64,000 nucleotides of DNA from Rhizobium altiplani (GCF_001542405.1 NZ_LNCD01000140.1:1-64000), one strand, 5' to 3'; counted from the first letter of the stretch, positions 44,557 to 54,421 are shown. The notes: generated by a model not told the origin, from the sequence alone. Program-made: numbers and translations.

Positions 44557-45810
44557 ATGAGCAAGCGCATTTTCGGGCGCCTCTTGATCGCGACGGCGGC
44601 ACTGCTGGCACTGTCAGGCCCGCCGGCTTTTTCCGCTTCCAAGGCCGATGTTGAAGCGCAGTTCGAAAAGTGGGTCAGGGCCGATCTCTGGCCGGAGGCG
44701 CAGCGCAATGGCATTTCCGAGAAGGCGTTTCAAGCAGCCTTTGCGGGCGTCGAGCTGAACTGGACCTTGACCGATCTCGCCCCTCCCGGCTTCCCACCTG
44801 CCAAGGAGCAGAAGCAGACGCAGGCCGAATTCTCCTCGCCCGCGCCGTACTTCAACGAGGATCGGCTGAAGCGGCTGGGGAGCACCGGCCGCGGCTTTGC
44901 CGCGCAATATGCCTCGACGCTGAAGAAGATTGAAAAAGCCTACGGGGTTCCCGGCTCGATCGTCCTTGCCGTCTGGGGGCGCGAAACCGGCTTCGGGGCT
45001 GCCAAGATCCCGAATTCCGCCATCGAGGTGCTGGCGACCAAGGCCTTTATGTCGACGCGCAAGGACATGTTCCGCACCGAATTGCTCGCCGCTCTGCATA
45101 TCATCGATCGCGGTGACGCGACGCCGGCCGAATTCAAGGGGTCATCTGCCGGCGCGCTCGGACAGCCGCAGTTCATGCCGACCAGCTATCTGAAATATGC
45201 GGTCGATTTCGATGGCGACGGCCACCCCAACATCTGGACATCGGTTCCCGATACGCTTGCCTCTATTGCGAACTTCCTTGCCCAGAAGAGCTGGCAGCGC
45301 GGTCGTGGCTGGGGATACGAAGTGAGCATCCCCGATGGCGTATCCTGCGCGCAAGAGGGGCCTGACCTCGCCAAGCCCGTGTCGCACTGGGCCTCACTCG
45401 GTATCACGCGCATATCAGGCAAGGCTTTCCCTTCCGGCGAGGGCAAGGCGTCCGGCATGATGCTCGTCCCTGCCGGGCGCGACGGTCCGCAGTTTGTCGT
45501 CACGCCGAACTTCTACGTGCTGAAGGAATACAACAACTCCGACCTCTATGCGCTTTTTATCGGCAACCTGGCCGATCGCATCGCCTATGGGTCCGGGGCT
45601 TTCCAGGGGCCTTGGGGCGATGTCGGCAAAATGCTGCGCTCCGACGTCGCGACGATGCAGAAGGCGTTGGAGAAAAAGGGATACGACGTCGGCGGCTCCG
45701 ATGGTCTCCCCGGTTACAAGACCCGCCGTTCCATCGGCCAGTGGCAGGAGAAGAACGGCTTGACGCCGACCTGCTATCCCGAGGCATCGATGATCGGAAG
45801 GTTGAAGTAG
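44557..45810 (+). CDS. Lytic murein transglycosylase (MltB type) with peptidoglycan-binding domain
   Basis: 417 aa. Signal peptide (MSKRIFGRLLIATAALLALSGPPAFSAS), then the MltB-like SLT_2 domain with the catalytic Glu in AVWGRETGFGAAK and LGQPQFMPTSYLKYAVDFDGDG. The C-terminal PG_binding_1 domain (about 350-415) has MQKALEKKGYDVGGSDGLPG. It cleaves peptidoglycan glycan strands in the periplasm. No lipobox. Starts nine bases after recR. Confidence 0.93.
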   Translation: MSKRIFGRLLIATAALLALSGPPAFSASKADVEAQFEKWVRADLWPEAQRNGISEKAFQAAFAGVELNWTLTDLAPPGFPPAKEQKQTQAEFSSPAPYFNEDRLKRLGSTGRGFAAQYASTLKKIEKAYGVPGSIVLAVWGRETGFGAAKIPNSAIEVLATKAFMSTRKDMFRTELLAALHIIDRGDATPAEFKGSSAGALGQPQFMPTSYLKYAVDFDGDGHPNIWTSVPDTLASIANFLAQKSWQRGRGWGYEVSIPDGVSCAQEGPDLAKPVSHWASLGITRISGKAFPSGEGKASGMMLVPAGRDGPQFVVTPNFYVLKEYNNSDLYALFIGNLADRIAYGSGAFQGPWGDVGKMLRSDVATMQKALEKKGYDVGGSDGLPGYKTRRSIGQWQEKNGLTPTCYPEASMIGRLK

Positions 45811-45817
45811 CTAGAGC

Positions 45818-46273
45818 CTAGAGGTTGCGCTTCAGCCCCTCGTGGCTCGCGACAAATCCCAGTTTCTCGTAGAAACGGATGGCATTGCGCCGTGATTTGT
45901 CCGAGGTCAGCTGTACCAAACCGCAACCGCGCTCGGCGCAGCGTGCAACAGCCCACTCAATGAAATCGGAGCCTAGGCCCGTGCCACGCGCGCTCTTGGC
46001 GACGCGCACGCTTTCGATCTGCCCACGCCAAACACCTGTTCGGGACAGGCCGGGAATGAAAGTCAGCTGCAAGCAGCCAAGGACGCGATCGCGCCCATCC
46101 ACCGCGACCGCCAGCAGCTGATTGGCGTCGGCTTCGATGGCATCAAACGCAGCGACATATCTCGCATCCGGCGGATCCGAAACGATTTCGCGCGCGCTGC
46201 CGAGGTCGTCCTCGGCGAGCAAGCCAATGATATCAGCCAGATCCGAACGGCGCGCGGGGCGGAAGGAATGCAT
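45818..46273 (-). CDS. GNAT-family N-acetyltransferase
   Basis: 151 aa. Acetyl-CoA motif in IESVRVAKSARGTGLGSDFIEWA and the final LTSDKSRRNAIRFYEKLGFV. ATG 46273 lies eight bases after the MFS stop; a TTG at 46285 would overlap it. Probably co-transcribed with the MFS gene. Confidence 0.88.
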   Translation of the reverse strand: MHSFRPARRSDLADIIGLLAEDDLGSAREIVSDPPDARYVAAFDAIEADANQLLAVAVDGRDRVLGCLQLTFIPGLSRTGVWRGQIESVRVAKSARGTGLGSDFIEWAVARCAERGCGLVQLTSDKSRRNAIRFYEKLGFVASHEGLKRNL

Positions 46274-46281
46274 GTCTTGCC

Positions 46282-47913
46282 TCAATGATGCAGGTCGATC
46301 GGTGCCTTGTAGAAGACGTCATCGTTGGGCGGAATGGCCTGGCGCTCGATCAGTCGATGCACCTGCGGCAGTTCTTCGCCTCGGTGGAGCGCCCGCAACT
46401 GTTCGATATTTTCCGCATCGGCCTGCGTGCGGCGCTGATTGTGCCTGATGTATTCGACCCAGGTCGGCGCGTGGTAGGTCTCCGTCCACCGGCCCGGTTT
46501 TTCGAGATCGCGCATCAGCGCCCAATTGCGCGCGCCGTCGCGAATGCGGATGCGCCGCCGCTCGCCCATCAGGGCCAGAAAGTCGGCAATGTCCGCGTCT
46601 GCGATTTCGTAATCGATCTGGACGACGATTGGACCGCTGCGCGGCGTGATATCGAGGCCGAGCGCCGGTTCGATGAAGCGGTTCAGCGGGTCCAGGTTGA
46701 GCGAGGCAAAGGCCGGCATGGCAAAGCGCAGGCCGATGACGATGCCGAAGAGCATGACGAAGGCCGAGATGAGCAGGGCATTGGCAACGCCATAGCGGTC
46801 GGCTGCCGCGCCCCAGAGCCAGCTGCCGCCGGCAATGCCGCCGAAGGTCACCGTCTGATAGAGCGACAGGGCGCGGCCGACGACCCAACGCGGCGTCGAC
46901 AGCTGCACGATCGTATTGAACAGCGAGAGCGCCAGCACCCAACATGCGCCTGCGATCACCAGCCCGGCACAGGTCAGCGCGGCAATCGGACTGGAGGCGG
47001 CGATCACTGCGCTCAGCGCAAAGCCGGTAAAGGAAATCCGCACGATCGCCTCGCTCGAAAAGCGTTCGCGCAGCCGGTCGTTCAGGATAGCCCCGCCGAT
47101 GGCGCCGATGCCGAAAGAGCCGAGCATGAGACCGTAGGTCAGCGGACCGCCGACAACAAGGTTGATCGCCACGATCGGCAGCAGTGCAAGGATCGAGCTG
47201 GCGCTGATCCCGAAGACGAGCCCGCGCAGCAGCACCTTTTGCAGGTTGGGCGACATCGACACGTAACGAAGGCCGGCAAAGACGGCGCTGCCGAGCGTCT
47301 CCCTCGGGAGGGTCGAGGCCGGCGGGGTCGGCTTCCAGCGCCATAGCGCATAGATCAGCGCGAAGTAGCTCAGTGTATTGACGGCAAAGGCTGCAGCCGC
47401 GCCGGCAGCGGCGACGATGGCGCCGCCGATCGCGGGTCCGACACTGCGGGTGATATTGAAGCCGACGCTGTTCAACGTCACCGCACCCGGCAGATCCACG
47501 CGCGGCACCATGTCGCCGACCGAGGCTTGCCAGGACGGGTTGTTCAACGCCGTGCCGCAGCCGATGAGGAAGGTGAAAAAGAGGAGCAGCCAGGGCGAAA
47601 GCCAGCCGAAGTAGGCGGAGATGCTGAGCACGGCCGAAACCGCAAACATGAAGTATTGCGCAATCAGCATCACCCGGCGGCGATCAAAGCTGTCTGCAAG
47701 GGCGCCCGATGCAAGCGAAAAGAGCATGATTGGCAGTGCCGTCGATGTCTGCACGAGCGCAACCATATTGTCCGATGCCGTGATGGTCGTCATCATCCAG
47801 GCGGCGCCGACCGCCTGGATCAGTCCCCCGAAGTTCGAAGCGAGGCTTGCAAACCAGATCCTTCGGTAGGTTTCGTGCCGTAGCGGCGCCAGTGTCGACG
47901 AAGTGTAAGGCAC
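46282..47913 (-). CDS. MFS_3 (enterobactin-exporter-like) transporter with C-terminal extension
   Basis: 543 aa. About ten to twelve membrane spans in the first 400 residues (for example FASLASNFGGLIQAVGAAW and ALLPIVAINLVVGGPLTYGL). The C-terminal part (about 405-540: VVQIDYEIADADIADFLALM...WVEYIRHNQRRTQADAENI) resembles a small monooxygenase-like fold, normal for this MFS group. Substrate unknown. Minus strand, facing away from rimP. Confidence 0.87.
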   Translation of the reverse strand: MPYTSSTLAPLRHETYRRIWFASLASNFGGLIQAVGAAWMMTTITASDNMVALVQTSTALPIMLFSLASGALADSFDRRRVMLIAQYFMFAVSAVLSISAYFGWLSPWLLLFFTFLIGCGTALNNPSWQASVGDMVPRVDLPGAVTLNSVGFNITRSVGPAIGGAIVAAAGAAAAFAVNTLSYFALIYALWRWKPTPPASTLPRETLGSAVFAGLRYVSMSPNLQKVLLRGLVFGISASSILALLPIVAINLVVGGPLTYGLMLGSFGIGAIGGAILNDRLRERFSSEAIVRISFTGFALSAVIAASSPIAALTCAGLVIAGACWVLALSLFNTIVQLSTPRWVVGRALSLYQTVTFGGIAGGSWLWGAAADRYGVANALLISAFVMLFGIVIGLRFAMPAFASLNLDPLNRFIEPALGLDITPRSGPIVVQIDYEIADADIADFLALMGERRRIRIRDGARNWALMRDLEKPGRWTETYHAPTWVEYIRHNQRRTQADAENIEQLRALHRGEELPQVHRLIERQAIPPNDDVFYKAPIDLHH

Positions 47914-48008
47914 GATCCCTCCCGATGACGGTCCTCGGAGCCAATATATGCTGAATGACGCCGCTGGCTACCTCGGGCGCCCGTTAGGCCGAAGGTTGGC
48001 GACGGACC

Positions 48009-48037
48009 TTGCAATTTTTTGAAAACGGGCCTATATG
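48009..48037 (+). promoter_or_regulatory. Promoter of rimP-nusA-infB operon
   Basis: -35 TTGCAA (48009-48014), 17-base spacer and -10 TATATG (48032-48037). Predicted transcription start near 48044, about 20 bases before a leader terminator. Confidence 0.65.
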
Positions 48038-48063
48038 GCTCTCAAATCTTGATCGTTTTGATG

Positions 48064-48094
48064 AAGAGTGGGCCGCAAGGACCCGCTCTTTTTT
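48064..48094 (+). terminator. Leader terminator before rimP, candidate attenuator
   Basis: Nine-pair stem AAGAGTGGG/CCCGCTCTT (one G-T pair), nine-base loop and six T (48089-48094). No plus-strand gene precedes it, so it would act on the operon's own transcript. Confidence 0.75.
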
Positions 48095-48141
48095 ATTACC
48101 GCGATCATCCAAAAAGCATGAAATTGCGAGGAGCGTATCGC

Positions 48142-48747
48142 TTGTCGGATCCGACGAAAGCAGACAATGAACTTGAGCCGCGGCTGATCACCGAGACCGG
48201 TCTCGACCAGCGCCTTGCCGACATCGTCGAGCCTGTGCTCATCGACCTTGGTTATCGCCTGGTCCGTGTACGCATGCTCAACCAGAACGGCGCCACCATG
48301 CAGATCATGGCCGAACGTAATGATGGAACGATGGATGTCGAAGGCTGCGAAGAGGTCTCGATGGCCGTTTCTCCGGTTCTCGATGTGGAAGATCCGATCG
48401 ATAGAGAGTATCATCTCGAAGTGTCTTCGCCGGGTATCGACCGCCCGATGGTGCGGAAATCCGATTTCGTGCGCTGGCAGGGACACCTTTTGAAGTGCGA
48501 AACGTCGATCATGGTCGGCAACCGCAAGCGCTTCCGTGGCAAGATCGTTGCGACCGACGCAGACGGTTTCACGCTCGAGCGTGACCAGGTTTCCGAGGGT
48601 GAAGAGCAGAATATCGTTATTCCGTTCACGGCTCTCGCCGATGCAAAGCTCATTCTGACCGACGATCTGATCCGTGATGCCCTGCGCGCCGACAAGCTGG
48701 CGAAGGCAGAGGCCGCGAACCAGAACGAAGCGGAAGACGAAGAATAA
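48142..48747 (+). CDS. rimP: Ribosome maturation factor RimP
   Basis: 201 aa. Start TTG 48142: GAGGAG lies eight bases upstream and the next residues (SDPTKADNELEPRLITETGL) lead into the fold; an ATG at 48118 has no good ribosome site. Conserved regions: VEPVLIDLGYRLVRVRML and DREYHLEVSSPGIDRPM. The acidic tail (EAANQNEAEDEE) is typical. It assists 30S subunit assembly and heads the nusA-infB operon. Confidence 0.93.
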   Translation: MSDPTKADNELEPRLITETGLDQRLADIVEPVLIDLGYRLVRVRMLNQNGATMQIMAERNDGTMDVEGCEEVSMAVSPVLDVEDPIDREYHLEVSSPGIDRPMVRKSDFVRWQGHLLKCETSIMVGNRKRFRGKIVATDADGFTLERDQVSEGEEQNIVIPFTALADAKLILTDDLIRDALRADKLAKAEAANQNEAEDEE

Positions 48748-48807
48748 CCGATCAACTTGTGGCTCCAGGGACGGGAACCCGGGACGCCAAGACGGAGAGA
48801 TAAGACA

Positions 48808-50412
48808 ATGGCAGTCAGTGCGAACCGGCTCGAACTTCTGCAGATCGCAGATGCAGTGGCGCGCGAAAAGGTCATCGACCGCGAGATCGTACTTGCCGCA
48901 ATGGCAGACGCGATCCAGAAGGCAGCGCGCTCCCGCTACGGCACCGAGTCCAACATCCGCGCCGACATCAACCCGAAGACCGGTGAAATCCGTCTTCAGC
49001 GTCTGCTCGAAGTTGTCGACAAGGCCGAAGACTATTCGACCCAGATTCCACTTGAGCTGGCCCGCGACCGCAACCCGGATGCAGCCCTTGGCGATTTCAT
49101 TGCCGATCCGCTGCCGCCGATGGATTTCGGCCGTATCGCTGCTCAGTCCGCCAAGCAGGTTATCGTTCAGAAGGTTCGTGAAGCCGAGCGCGACCGCCAG
49201 TTCGACGAGTTCAAGGATCGCGTCGGCGAAATCGTCAACGGCACCGTCAAGCGCGTCGAATATGGCAACGTCATCGTCGACCTCGGCCGCGGCGAAGGCA
49301 TCATCCGCCGCGACGAAATGATCCCGCGCGAGAACGTCCGCTATGGCGATCGCGTCCGCGCATACGTATATGATGTTCGTCGTGAACAGCGCGGCCCGCA
49401 GATCTTCCTGTCGCGCACGCATCCGCAGTTCATGGTCAAGCTCTTCACGATGGAAGTGCCTGAAATCTACGACGGCATCATCCAGGTGAAGTCGGTTGCC
49501 CGCGATCCGGGTTCGCGCGCCAAGATCGCCGTGATCTCGAACGACAGCTCGATCGATCCGGTCGGCGCCTGCGTCGGTATGCGCGGTTCGCGTGTTCAGG
49601 CCGTCGTCGGCGAACTCCAAGGCGAAAAGATCGACATCATTCCGTGGTCGCAGGACCCGGCGACCTTCGTCGTCAACGCCCTGCAGCCGGCTGAGGTCGC
49701 CAAGGTCGTTCTCGACGAAGATGCAGAGCGCATTGAAGTCGTGGTTCCGGACGAGCAGCTGTCGCTGGCCATCGGCCGCCGCGGCCAGAACGTCCGCCTG
49801 GCATCGCAACTGACTGGCTGGGACATCGATATCATGACGGAAGCCGAGGAATCCGAGCGCCGTCAGAAGGAATTCAACGAGCGCACCAATCTGTTCATGG
49901 ATTCGCTCGACGTTGACGAAATGGTCGGCCAGGTTCTGGCGTCGGAAGGCTTTGCGGCAGTTGAAGAACTGGCTTACGTCGATCTCGACGAAATTGCCTC
50001 GATCGACGGTTTTGACGAAGACACCGCACAGGAAATCCAGACGCGCGCCCGCGAATATCTGGAGCGCCTGGAAGCCGAAATGGACGAGAAGCGCAAGGCG
50101 CTCGGTGTTTCCGACGAACTGCGTCAGATCGACGGCATGACCGCTCAGATGATGGTCGCGCTCGGCGAAGACGGCATCAAGACGATCGAGGACTTCGCCG
50201 GCTGCGCCGCTGACGATCTCGTCGGCTGGAGCGAGCGCAAGAACGGCGAGACCAAGAAGTTCGAAGGCCTGTTCTCCAAGTTCGACGTTTCGCGCGTCGA
50301 GGCGGAGCAGATGGTTGTCCAGGCCCGCCTCGCGGCTGGTTGGATCACCGAGGAGGACCTCGCAAAGGACGCGGAAGCTGAAGAAGCTCCCGAGGCCGAG
50401 CAGGAAGTATAA
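48808..50412 (+). CDS. nusA: Transcription termination/antitermination factor NusA
   Basis: 534 aa. An N-terminal RNA-polymerase-binding domain is followed by S1 (GTVKRVEYGNVIVDLGRGEG) and KH domains (GACVGMRGSRVQAVVGELQGEKIDI; AIGRRGQNVRLASQL). The C-terminal acidic repeats (about 360-500) have helix-hairpin-helix-like VEELAYVDLDEIASIDG. Stop overlaps the ylxR start by one base (TAATG). Confidence 0.95.
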   Translation: MAVSANRLELLQIADAVAREKVIDREIVLAAMADAIQKAARSRYGTESNIRADINPKTGEIRLQRLLEVVDKAEDYSTQIPLELARDRNPDAALGDFIADPLPPMDFGRIAAQSAKQVIVQKVREAERDRQFDEFKDRVGEIVNGTVKRVEYGNVIVDLGRGEGIIRRDEMIPRENVRYGDRVRAYVYDVRREQRGPQIFLSRTHPQFMVKLFTMEVPEIYDGIIQVKSVARDPGSRAKIAVISNDSSIDPVGACVGMRGSRVQAVVGELQGEKIDIIPWSQDPATFVVNALQPAEVAKVVLDEDAERIEVVVPDEQLSLAIGRRGQNVRLASQLTGWDIDIMTEAEESERRQKEFNERTNLFMDSLDVDEMVGQVLASEGFAAVEELAYVDLDEIASIDGFDEDTAQEIQTRAREYLERLEAEMDEKRKALGVSDELRQIDGMTAQMMVALGEDGIKTIEDFAGCAADDLVGWSERKNGETKKFEGLFSKFDVSRVEAEQMVVQARLAAGWITEEDLAKDAEAEEAPEAEQEV

Positions 50413-51101
50413 TGTCCGCGCGTGAGCCGAGCGTCTCTCCTGAGGACGACGATCTTGCAGGATATGACGTGAATGGTCGCATGTGCATCGTGACGCGCGA
50501 AAGCGGATCGCAGGATGAGCTGATCCGCTTCGTTGCTGCTCCTGATGGGACTGTGGTCGCCGACCTGAAGCGCCAGCTTCCGGGACGCGGCTGTTGGGTC
50601 AAGATCGATCGCTCGCTGGTCGACAAGGCCGTGGCGAAGAAGCTCTTTGCGCGTGCCTTGAAGGCGGATGTGAAGGCGGCAGCCGAGCTCGGCGAAACCG
50701 TCGATACGCTGCTCGTACAGCAGCTGATGCAGATGATGAACATGGCTCGCAAGGCGGGGCAGTTCGTTACCGGCTCCGCGAAAGTGGATGCCGCAGTCAG
50801 GAGTGGAGCCGCGATCGCCGTGTTCCACGCAACGAATGCCGCCGAAGATGGCGTGAGAAAAATCGACCAGGCCCGCAAGGCCTGGCACCTCGGAATGGAG
50901 ACCGAGGAGGAAGTACCTTCCTACCGTCTCTTCTCGGAGAGCGAAATGGAAGGCCTGATGGGCCAGAACGCTTTTATCCATGCTGCAGTGCTTGCAGGGC
51001 AGGCGGGTGAGGGTGTAGTGAAGCGCGCAAAGATGCTCGAACAGTACCGCAATGGCGGTCAGTCCCGGGCAGCGGGCGGCGCTGGCCGGCAAAAACAATG
51101 A
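50412..51101 (+). CDS. YlxR (DUF448) and L7Ae-like RNA-binding fusion
   Basis: 229 aa. N-terminal DUF448 part (MCIVTRESGSQDELIRFVAA...GRGCWVKIDRSLV) followed by an L7Ae-like domain (MNMARKAGQFVTGSAKVDAAVRSG) and a Gly/Arg-rich C-terminus. The combination is usual in alphaproteobacteria. Nucleic-acid binding; it is coupled to nusA. Confidence 0.9.
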   Translation: MSAREPSVSPEDDDLAGYDVNGRMCIVTRESGSQDELIRFVAAPDGTVVADLKRQLPGRGCWVKIDRSLVDKAVAKKLFARALKADVKAAAELGETVDTLLVQQLMQMMNMARKAGQFVTGSAKVDAAVRSGAAIAVFHATNAAEDGVRKIDQARKAWHLGMETEEEVPSYRLFSESEMEGLMGQNAFIHAAVLAGQAGEGVVKRAKMLEQYRNGGQSRAAGGAGRQKQ

Positions 51102-51202
51102 TGCGGTCACCGGACTTGTCCGGTCCCCAGATCATTGATCGACATATTTGATTGACAGGGCCTGATGACGTCATCGCTCCCTGTCCGAAGGAACGGGAAC
51201 GA

Positions 51203-53923
51203 ATGACCGATAGCAATGACGACAAGACACTGAACGGACCGGGCAAGAAGACTCTGACCCTGAAGCCGTCGGGCATGAGCCAGGGCACCGTGCGCCAGGA
51301 TATGGGCCGCGGCCGCACCAAGGCGGTCGTTGTCGAGACCCGCAAGCGGCGTCCGATGCGTCCGGAAGACGAGCGCCCGATTACGCCGGGCACTGCGGCG
51401 GCGCCCGCCCGTGCCGCCGAGCCGGCCCCGGTCGCGCATCAGCCGCGCGCACCGCAGGCCCCTGCCCCACGCATCCATCCGTCCGGCCAGCAGTCACGTC
51501 CGCAGCAGCCGTCTTCGCAGCCGCGCCAGCAGGATCGTCCGCGTCCGGTAGTCTTGAACCACCTCTCGCCGGAAGAAATGGATGCCCGCCGGCGCGCGCT
51601 TGCCATGGCACAAGTTCGCGATGCCGAGGATGCGGTTCGCCGCGCCGAGGAAGAAAAGCGCCGCGCTGCCGAAGAGGCTGTGCGCCAGGCCGCGGAAGCC
51701 GAAGAGGCTAAGCGTCGCGCTGCCGAAGAGGCTCAGCGCGTTGCCGAAGCTGCCACGGCCGTTGCAACTCCCGCACCCGCTGCGGTCGAGGCGCGCACTG
51801 AAGCGCCGCGTGTTCAGGCCCAGACTCCGCCCGCACGCCGCCCCGATGCGGCGCCGTCCGCGGCTCCGGCGAGGCCGTCTCCGGCCGCGGCCGCAGCGCC
51901 GGGCGCTCGTCGCCGTGACAGCGAAGATGAGGACCGCGGCGCCCCGCGCGGCGTTCCCGCTCGTGGTCGCGTCGTACGCCCGGAACCGGCAAAGCCGGTG
52001 ACGACACGTCCAAAGACCGACGACGAACGTCGCCGCGGGAAGCTGACGATCGGTACTGCCGGCGTCGACGAAGATGGCACGGCACGTGGCCGTTCCATGG
52101 CCGCCATGCGCCGCCGCCAGGAAAAGTTCCGCCGCAGCCAGATGCAGGAAACCCGCGAAAAGGTTGTTCGCGAAGTCATCCTGCCGGAGACCATCACCAT
52201 CCAGGAACTGTCGCAGCGCATGTCCGAACGTGCGGTCGACGTTATCAAGTACTTGATGAAGGAAGGCCAGATGATGAAGCCGGGCGACGTCATCGACGCC
52301 GACCTCGCTGAACTCATCGCCGGCGAATTCGGCCACACCGTCAAGCGCGTTTCGGAATCCGACGTCGAACTCGGTATTTTCAACGTTGCCGACGAAGAGG
52401 GCGATCGCGTTTCGCGTCCGCCTGTTGTGACCATCATGGGCCACGTTGACCACGGCAAGACCTCGTTGCTCGATGCCATCCGCCATGCCAACGTGGTTGC
52501 CGGCGAAGCTGGCGGCATCACGCAGCATATCGGCGCCTATCAGGTCGAGCAGAACGGTCAGAAGATCACCTTCATCGACACCCCCGGCCACGCCGCCTTC
52601 ACGGCGATGCGTGCCCGTGGTGCGCAGGCGACCGACATTGCGATCCTGGTCGTTGCCGCTGACGACAGCGTCATGCCGCAGACGATTGAATCGATCAACC
52701 ACGCCAAGGCCGCTGGTGTTCCGATCATCGTGGCGATCAACAAGGTCGACAAGCCGACCGCCGATCCGCAGAAGGTGCGCACGCAACTCCTGCAGCACGA
52801 AGTCTTCGTGGAATCGATGGGCGGTGAAGTTCTTGACGTCGAAGTTTCCGCCAAGACGGGCCTGAACCTCGACAAGCTGCTGGAAGCCATCCTGCTGCAG
52901 GCCGAAATCCTGGACCTCAAGGCCAACCCGAACCGCACCGCGGAAGGCACGGTCATCGAAGCCCAGCTCGATCGCGGCCGTGGATCGGTTGCCACCGTTC
53001 TGGTTCAGAACGGTACGCTTAAGCCCGGCCAGATCATCGTTGCCGGCGATGTCTGGGGTCGTGTCCGCGCCCTCGTCACCGACAAGGGCGATCATGTCAA
53101 GGAAGCCCCGCCGGCCATGCCGGTCGAGGTGCTCGGCCTTTCCGGCACGCCGCAGGCAGGTGACAAGTTCGCCGTCGTCGAAAACGAAGGCCGCGCCCGC
53201 GAGATCTCGGAATATCGTCAGCGCCTCGCTCGCGACAAGGCTGCCGCCCGCCATTCGGGCCAGCGCGGCTCGCTGGAACAGATGATGACGCAGCTGCAGT
53301 CCGCAGGCGTCAAGGAGTTCCCGCTGGTCATCAAGGGCGACGTGCAGGGTTCGATTGAAGCGATCGCCGGCGCACTCGAAAAGCTCGGTACGGACGAAGT
53401 TCGTGCCCGCATCGTTCACTCGGCTGTCGGCGGTGTGACGGAATCGGATATCTCGCTTGCCGAGGCATCTGGCGCCGCGATCATCGGCTTCAACGTCCGT
53501 GCGAACGCACAGGCTCGTACGCTGGCAGAGCGCCAGGGCATTGAAATCCGCTACTACAACATCATCTACGATCTGGTGGATGACGTGAAGGCAGCGATGT
53601 CGGGCCTGCTGTCGCCAGAGCGTCGCGAAACCTTCCTCGGCAATGCCGAGATCCTCGAGGTGTTCAACATCACGAAGGTCGGCAAGGTCGCGGGTTGCCG
53701 CGTTACCGAAGGCAAGGTCGAACGTGGTGTCGGCGTTCGCCTCGTCCGCGACCACGTCGTCATCCACGAAGGCAAGCTCAAGACGCTCAAGCGCTTCAAG
53801 GATGAAGTCTCGGAAGTGCATTCCGGCCAGGAATGCGGTATGGCTTTCGAGAATTACGAAGACATCCGCGCCGGCGACACGATCGAGTGCTTCCGTGTCG
53901 AGCACATCACCCGTACGCTCTGA
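51203..53923 (+). CDS. infB: Translation initiation factor IF-2
   Basis: 906 aa. N-terminal disordered region with an Ala/Glu/Arg coiled segment (about residues 130-195: AEEAVRQAAEAEEAKRRAAE...). Then an IF2-associated domain, GTPase with GHVDHGKTSLLDA, DTPGHAAF and NKVDKP, and C-terminal domains binding initiator tRNA. ATG 51203 has AAGGAACGGGAAC upstream. It promotes fMet-tRNA binding to the 30S subunit. Confidence 0.96.
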   Translation: MTDSNDDKTLNGPGKKTLTLKPSGMSQGTVRQDMGRGRTKAVVVETRKRRPMRPEDERPITPGTAAAPARAAEPAPVAHQPRAPQAPAPRIHPSGQQSRPQQPSSQPRQQDRPRPVVLNHLSPEEMDARRRALAMAQVRDAEDAVRRAEEEKRRAAEEAVRQAAEAEEAKRRAAEEAQRVAEAATAVATPAPAAVEARTEAPRVQAQTPPARRPDAAPSAAPARPSPAAAAAPGARRRDSEDEDRGAPRGVPARGRVVRPEPAKPVTTRPKTDDERRRGKLTIGTAGVDEDGTARGRSMAAMRRRQEKFRRSQMQETREKVVREVILPETITIQELSQRMSERAVDVIKYLMKEGQMMKPGDVIDADLAELIAGEFGHTVKRVSESDVELGIFNVADEEGDRVSRPPVVTIMGHVDHGKTSLLDAIRHANVVAGEAGGITQHIGAYQVEQNGQKITFIDTPGHAAFTAMRARGAQATDIAILVVAADDSVMPQTIESINHAKAAGVPIIVAINKVDKPTADPQKVRTQLLQHEVFVESMGGEVLDVEVSAKTGLNLDKLLEAILLQAEILDLKANPNRTAEGTVIEAQLDRGRGSVATVLVQNGTLKPGQIIVAGDVWGRVRALVTDKGDHVKEAPPAMPVEVLGLSGTPQAGDKFAVVENEGRAREISEYRQRLARDKAAARHSGQRGSLEQMMTQLQSAGVKEFPLVIKGDVQGSIEAIAGALEKLGTDEVRARIVHSAVGGVTESDISLAEASGAAIIGFNVRANAQARTLAERQGIEIRYYNIIYDLVDDVKAAMSGLLSPERRETFLGNAEILEVFNITKVGKVAGCRVTEGKVERGVGVRLVRDHVVIHEGKLKTLKRFKDEVSEVHSGQECGMAFENYEDIRAGDTIECFRVEHITRTL

Positions 53924-53947
53924 TCGTGTGATATTGGAAATTTGGAC

Positions 53948-53976
53948 GGGCGCCGGATCAACTGAGGCCGGCGCCC
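53948..53976 (+). promoter_or_regulatory. Hairpin between infB and rbfA
   Basis: Nine-pair stem GGGCGCCGG/CCGGCGCCC with an eleven-base loop, followed by GAACCTTTTG. Weak terminator or processing site within the operon. Confidence 0.55.
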
Positions 53977-53998
53977 GAACCTTTTGAGGCAAAGAAAA

Positions 53999-54409
53999 AT
54001 GGCAACAAGACCAACAACCTCCGCACCTTCGCAGCGCATGCTGCGCGTCGGCGAGCAGGTTCGCGCCGCGATCACGCAGGTTCTGCAGCGCGGCGAAGTG
54101 CGCGATGACGTGATCGAGAAGACCGTCATTTCCATCTCCGAAGTCCGCATGTCGCCCGATCTGAAGATCGCGACGGCCTATGTGACGCCACTTGGTGTGA
54201 CGGATCATGATGCGGTGATTGGCGCGCTGAACCGCAATGCAAAATACATTCGCGGCCGCCTCGGGTCCCAGCTTCGGCAGATGAAGTACATGCCGGAGGT
54301 CCGCTTCCGCGACGATACGAGCTTCGACAATTACAAGAAGATCGACGAGTTGCTGCGCTCGCCTGAGGTGAGTCGCGATCTCGATCACGGCGATACCGAA
54401 GAAGAATAG
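53999..54409 (+). CDS. rbfA: Ribosome-binding factor A
   Basis: 136 aa KH-fold protein (ISISEVRMSPDLKIATAYVTPL, GQLRQMKYMPEVRFRDDTSFD-like stretch). It binds the 30S subunit during maturation of the 16S 5' end, especially in the cold. ATG 53999 opens the conserved N-terminus; an upstream in-frame start is unlikely. Confidence 0.95.
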   Translation: MATRPTTSAPSQRMLRVGEQVRAAITQVLQRGEVRDDVIEKTVISISEVRMSPDLKIATAYVTPLGVTDHDAVIGALNRNAKYIRGRLGSQLRQMKYMPEVRFRDDTSFDNYKKIDELLRSPEVSRDLDHGDTEEE

Positions 54410-54421
54410 TAGAAGAGACTG

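Noticed and set aside
48031..49809. 592-codon minus-strand frame opposite rimP-nusA
   Set aside because: Shadow of well-identified genes; no ribosome site or family.
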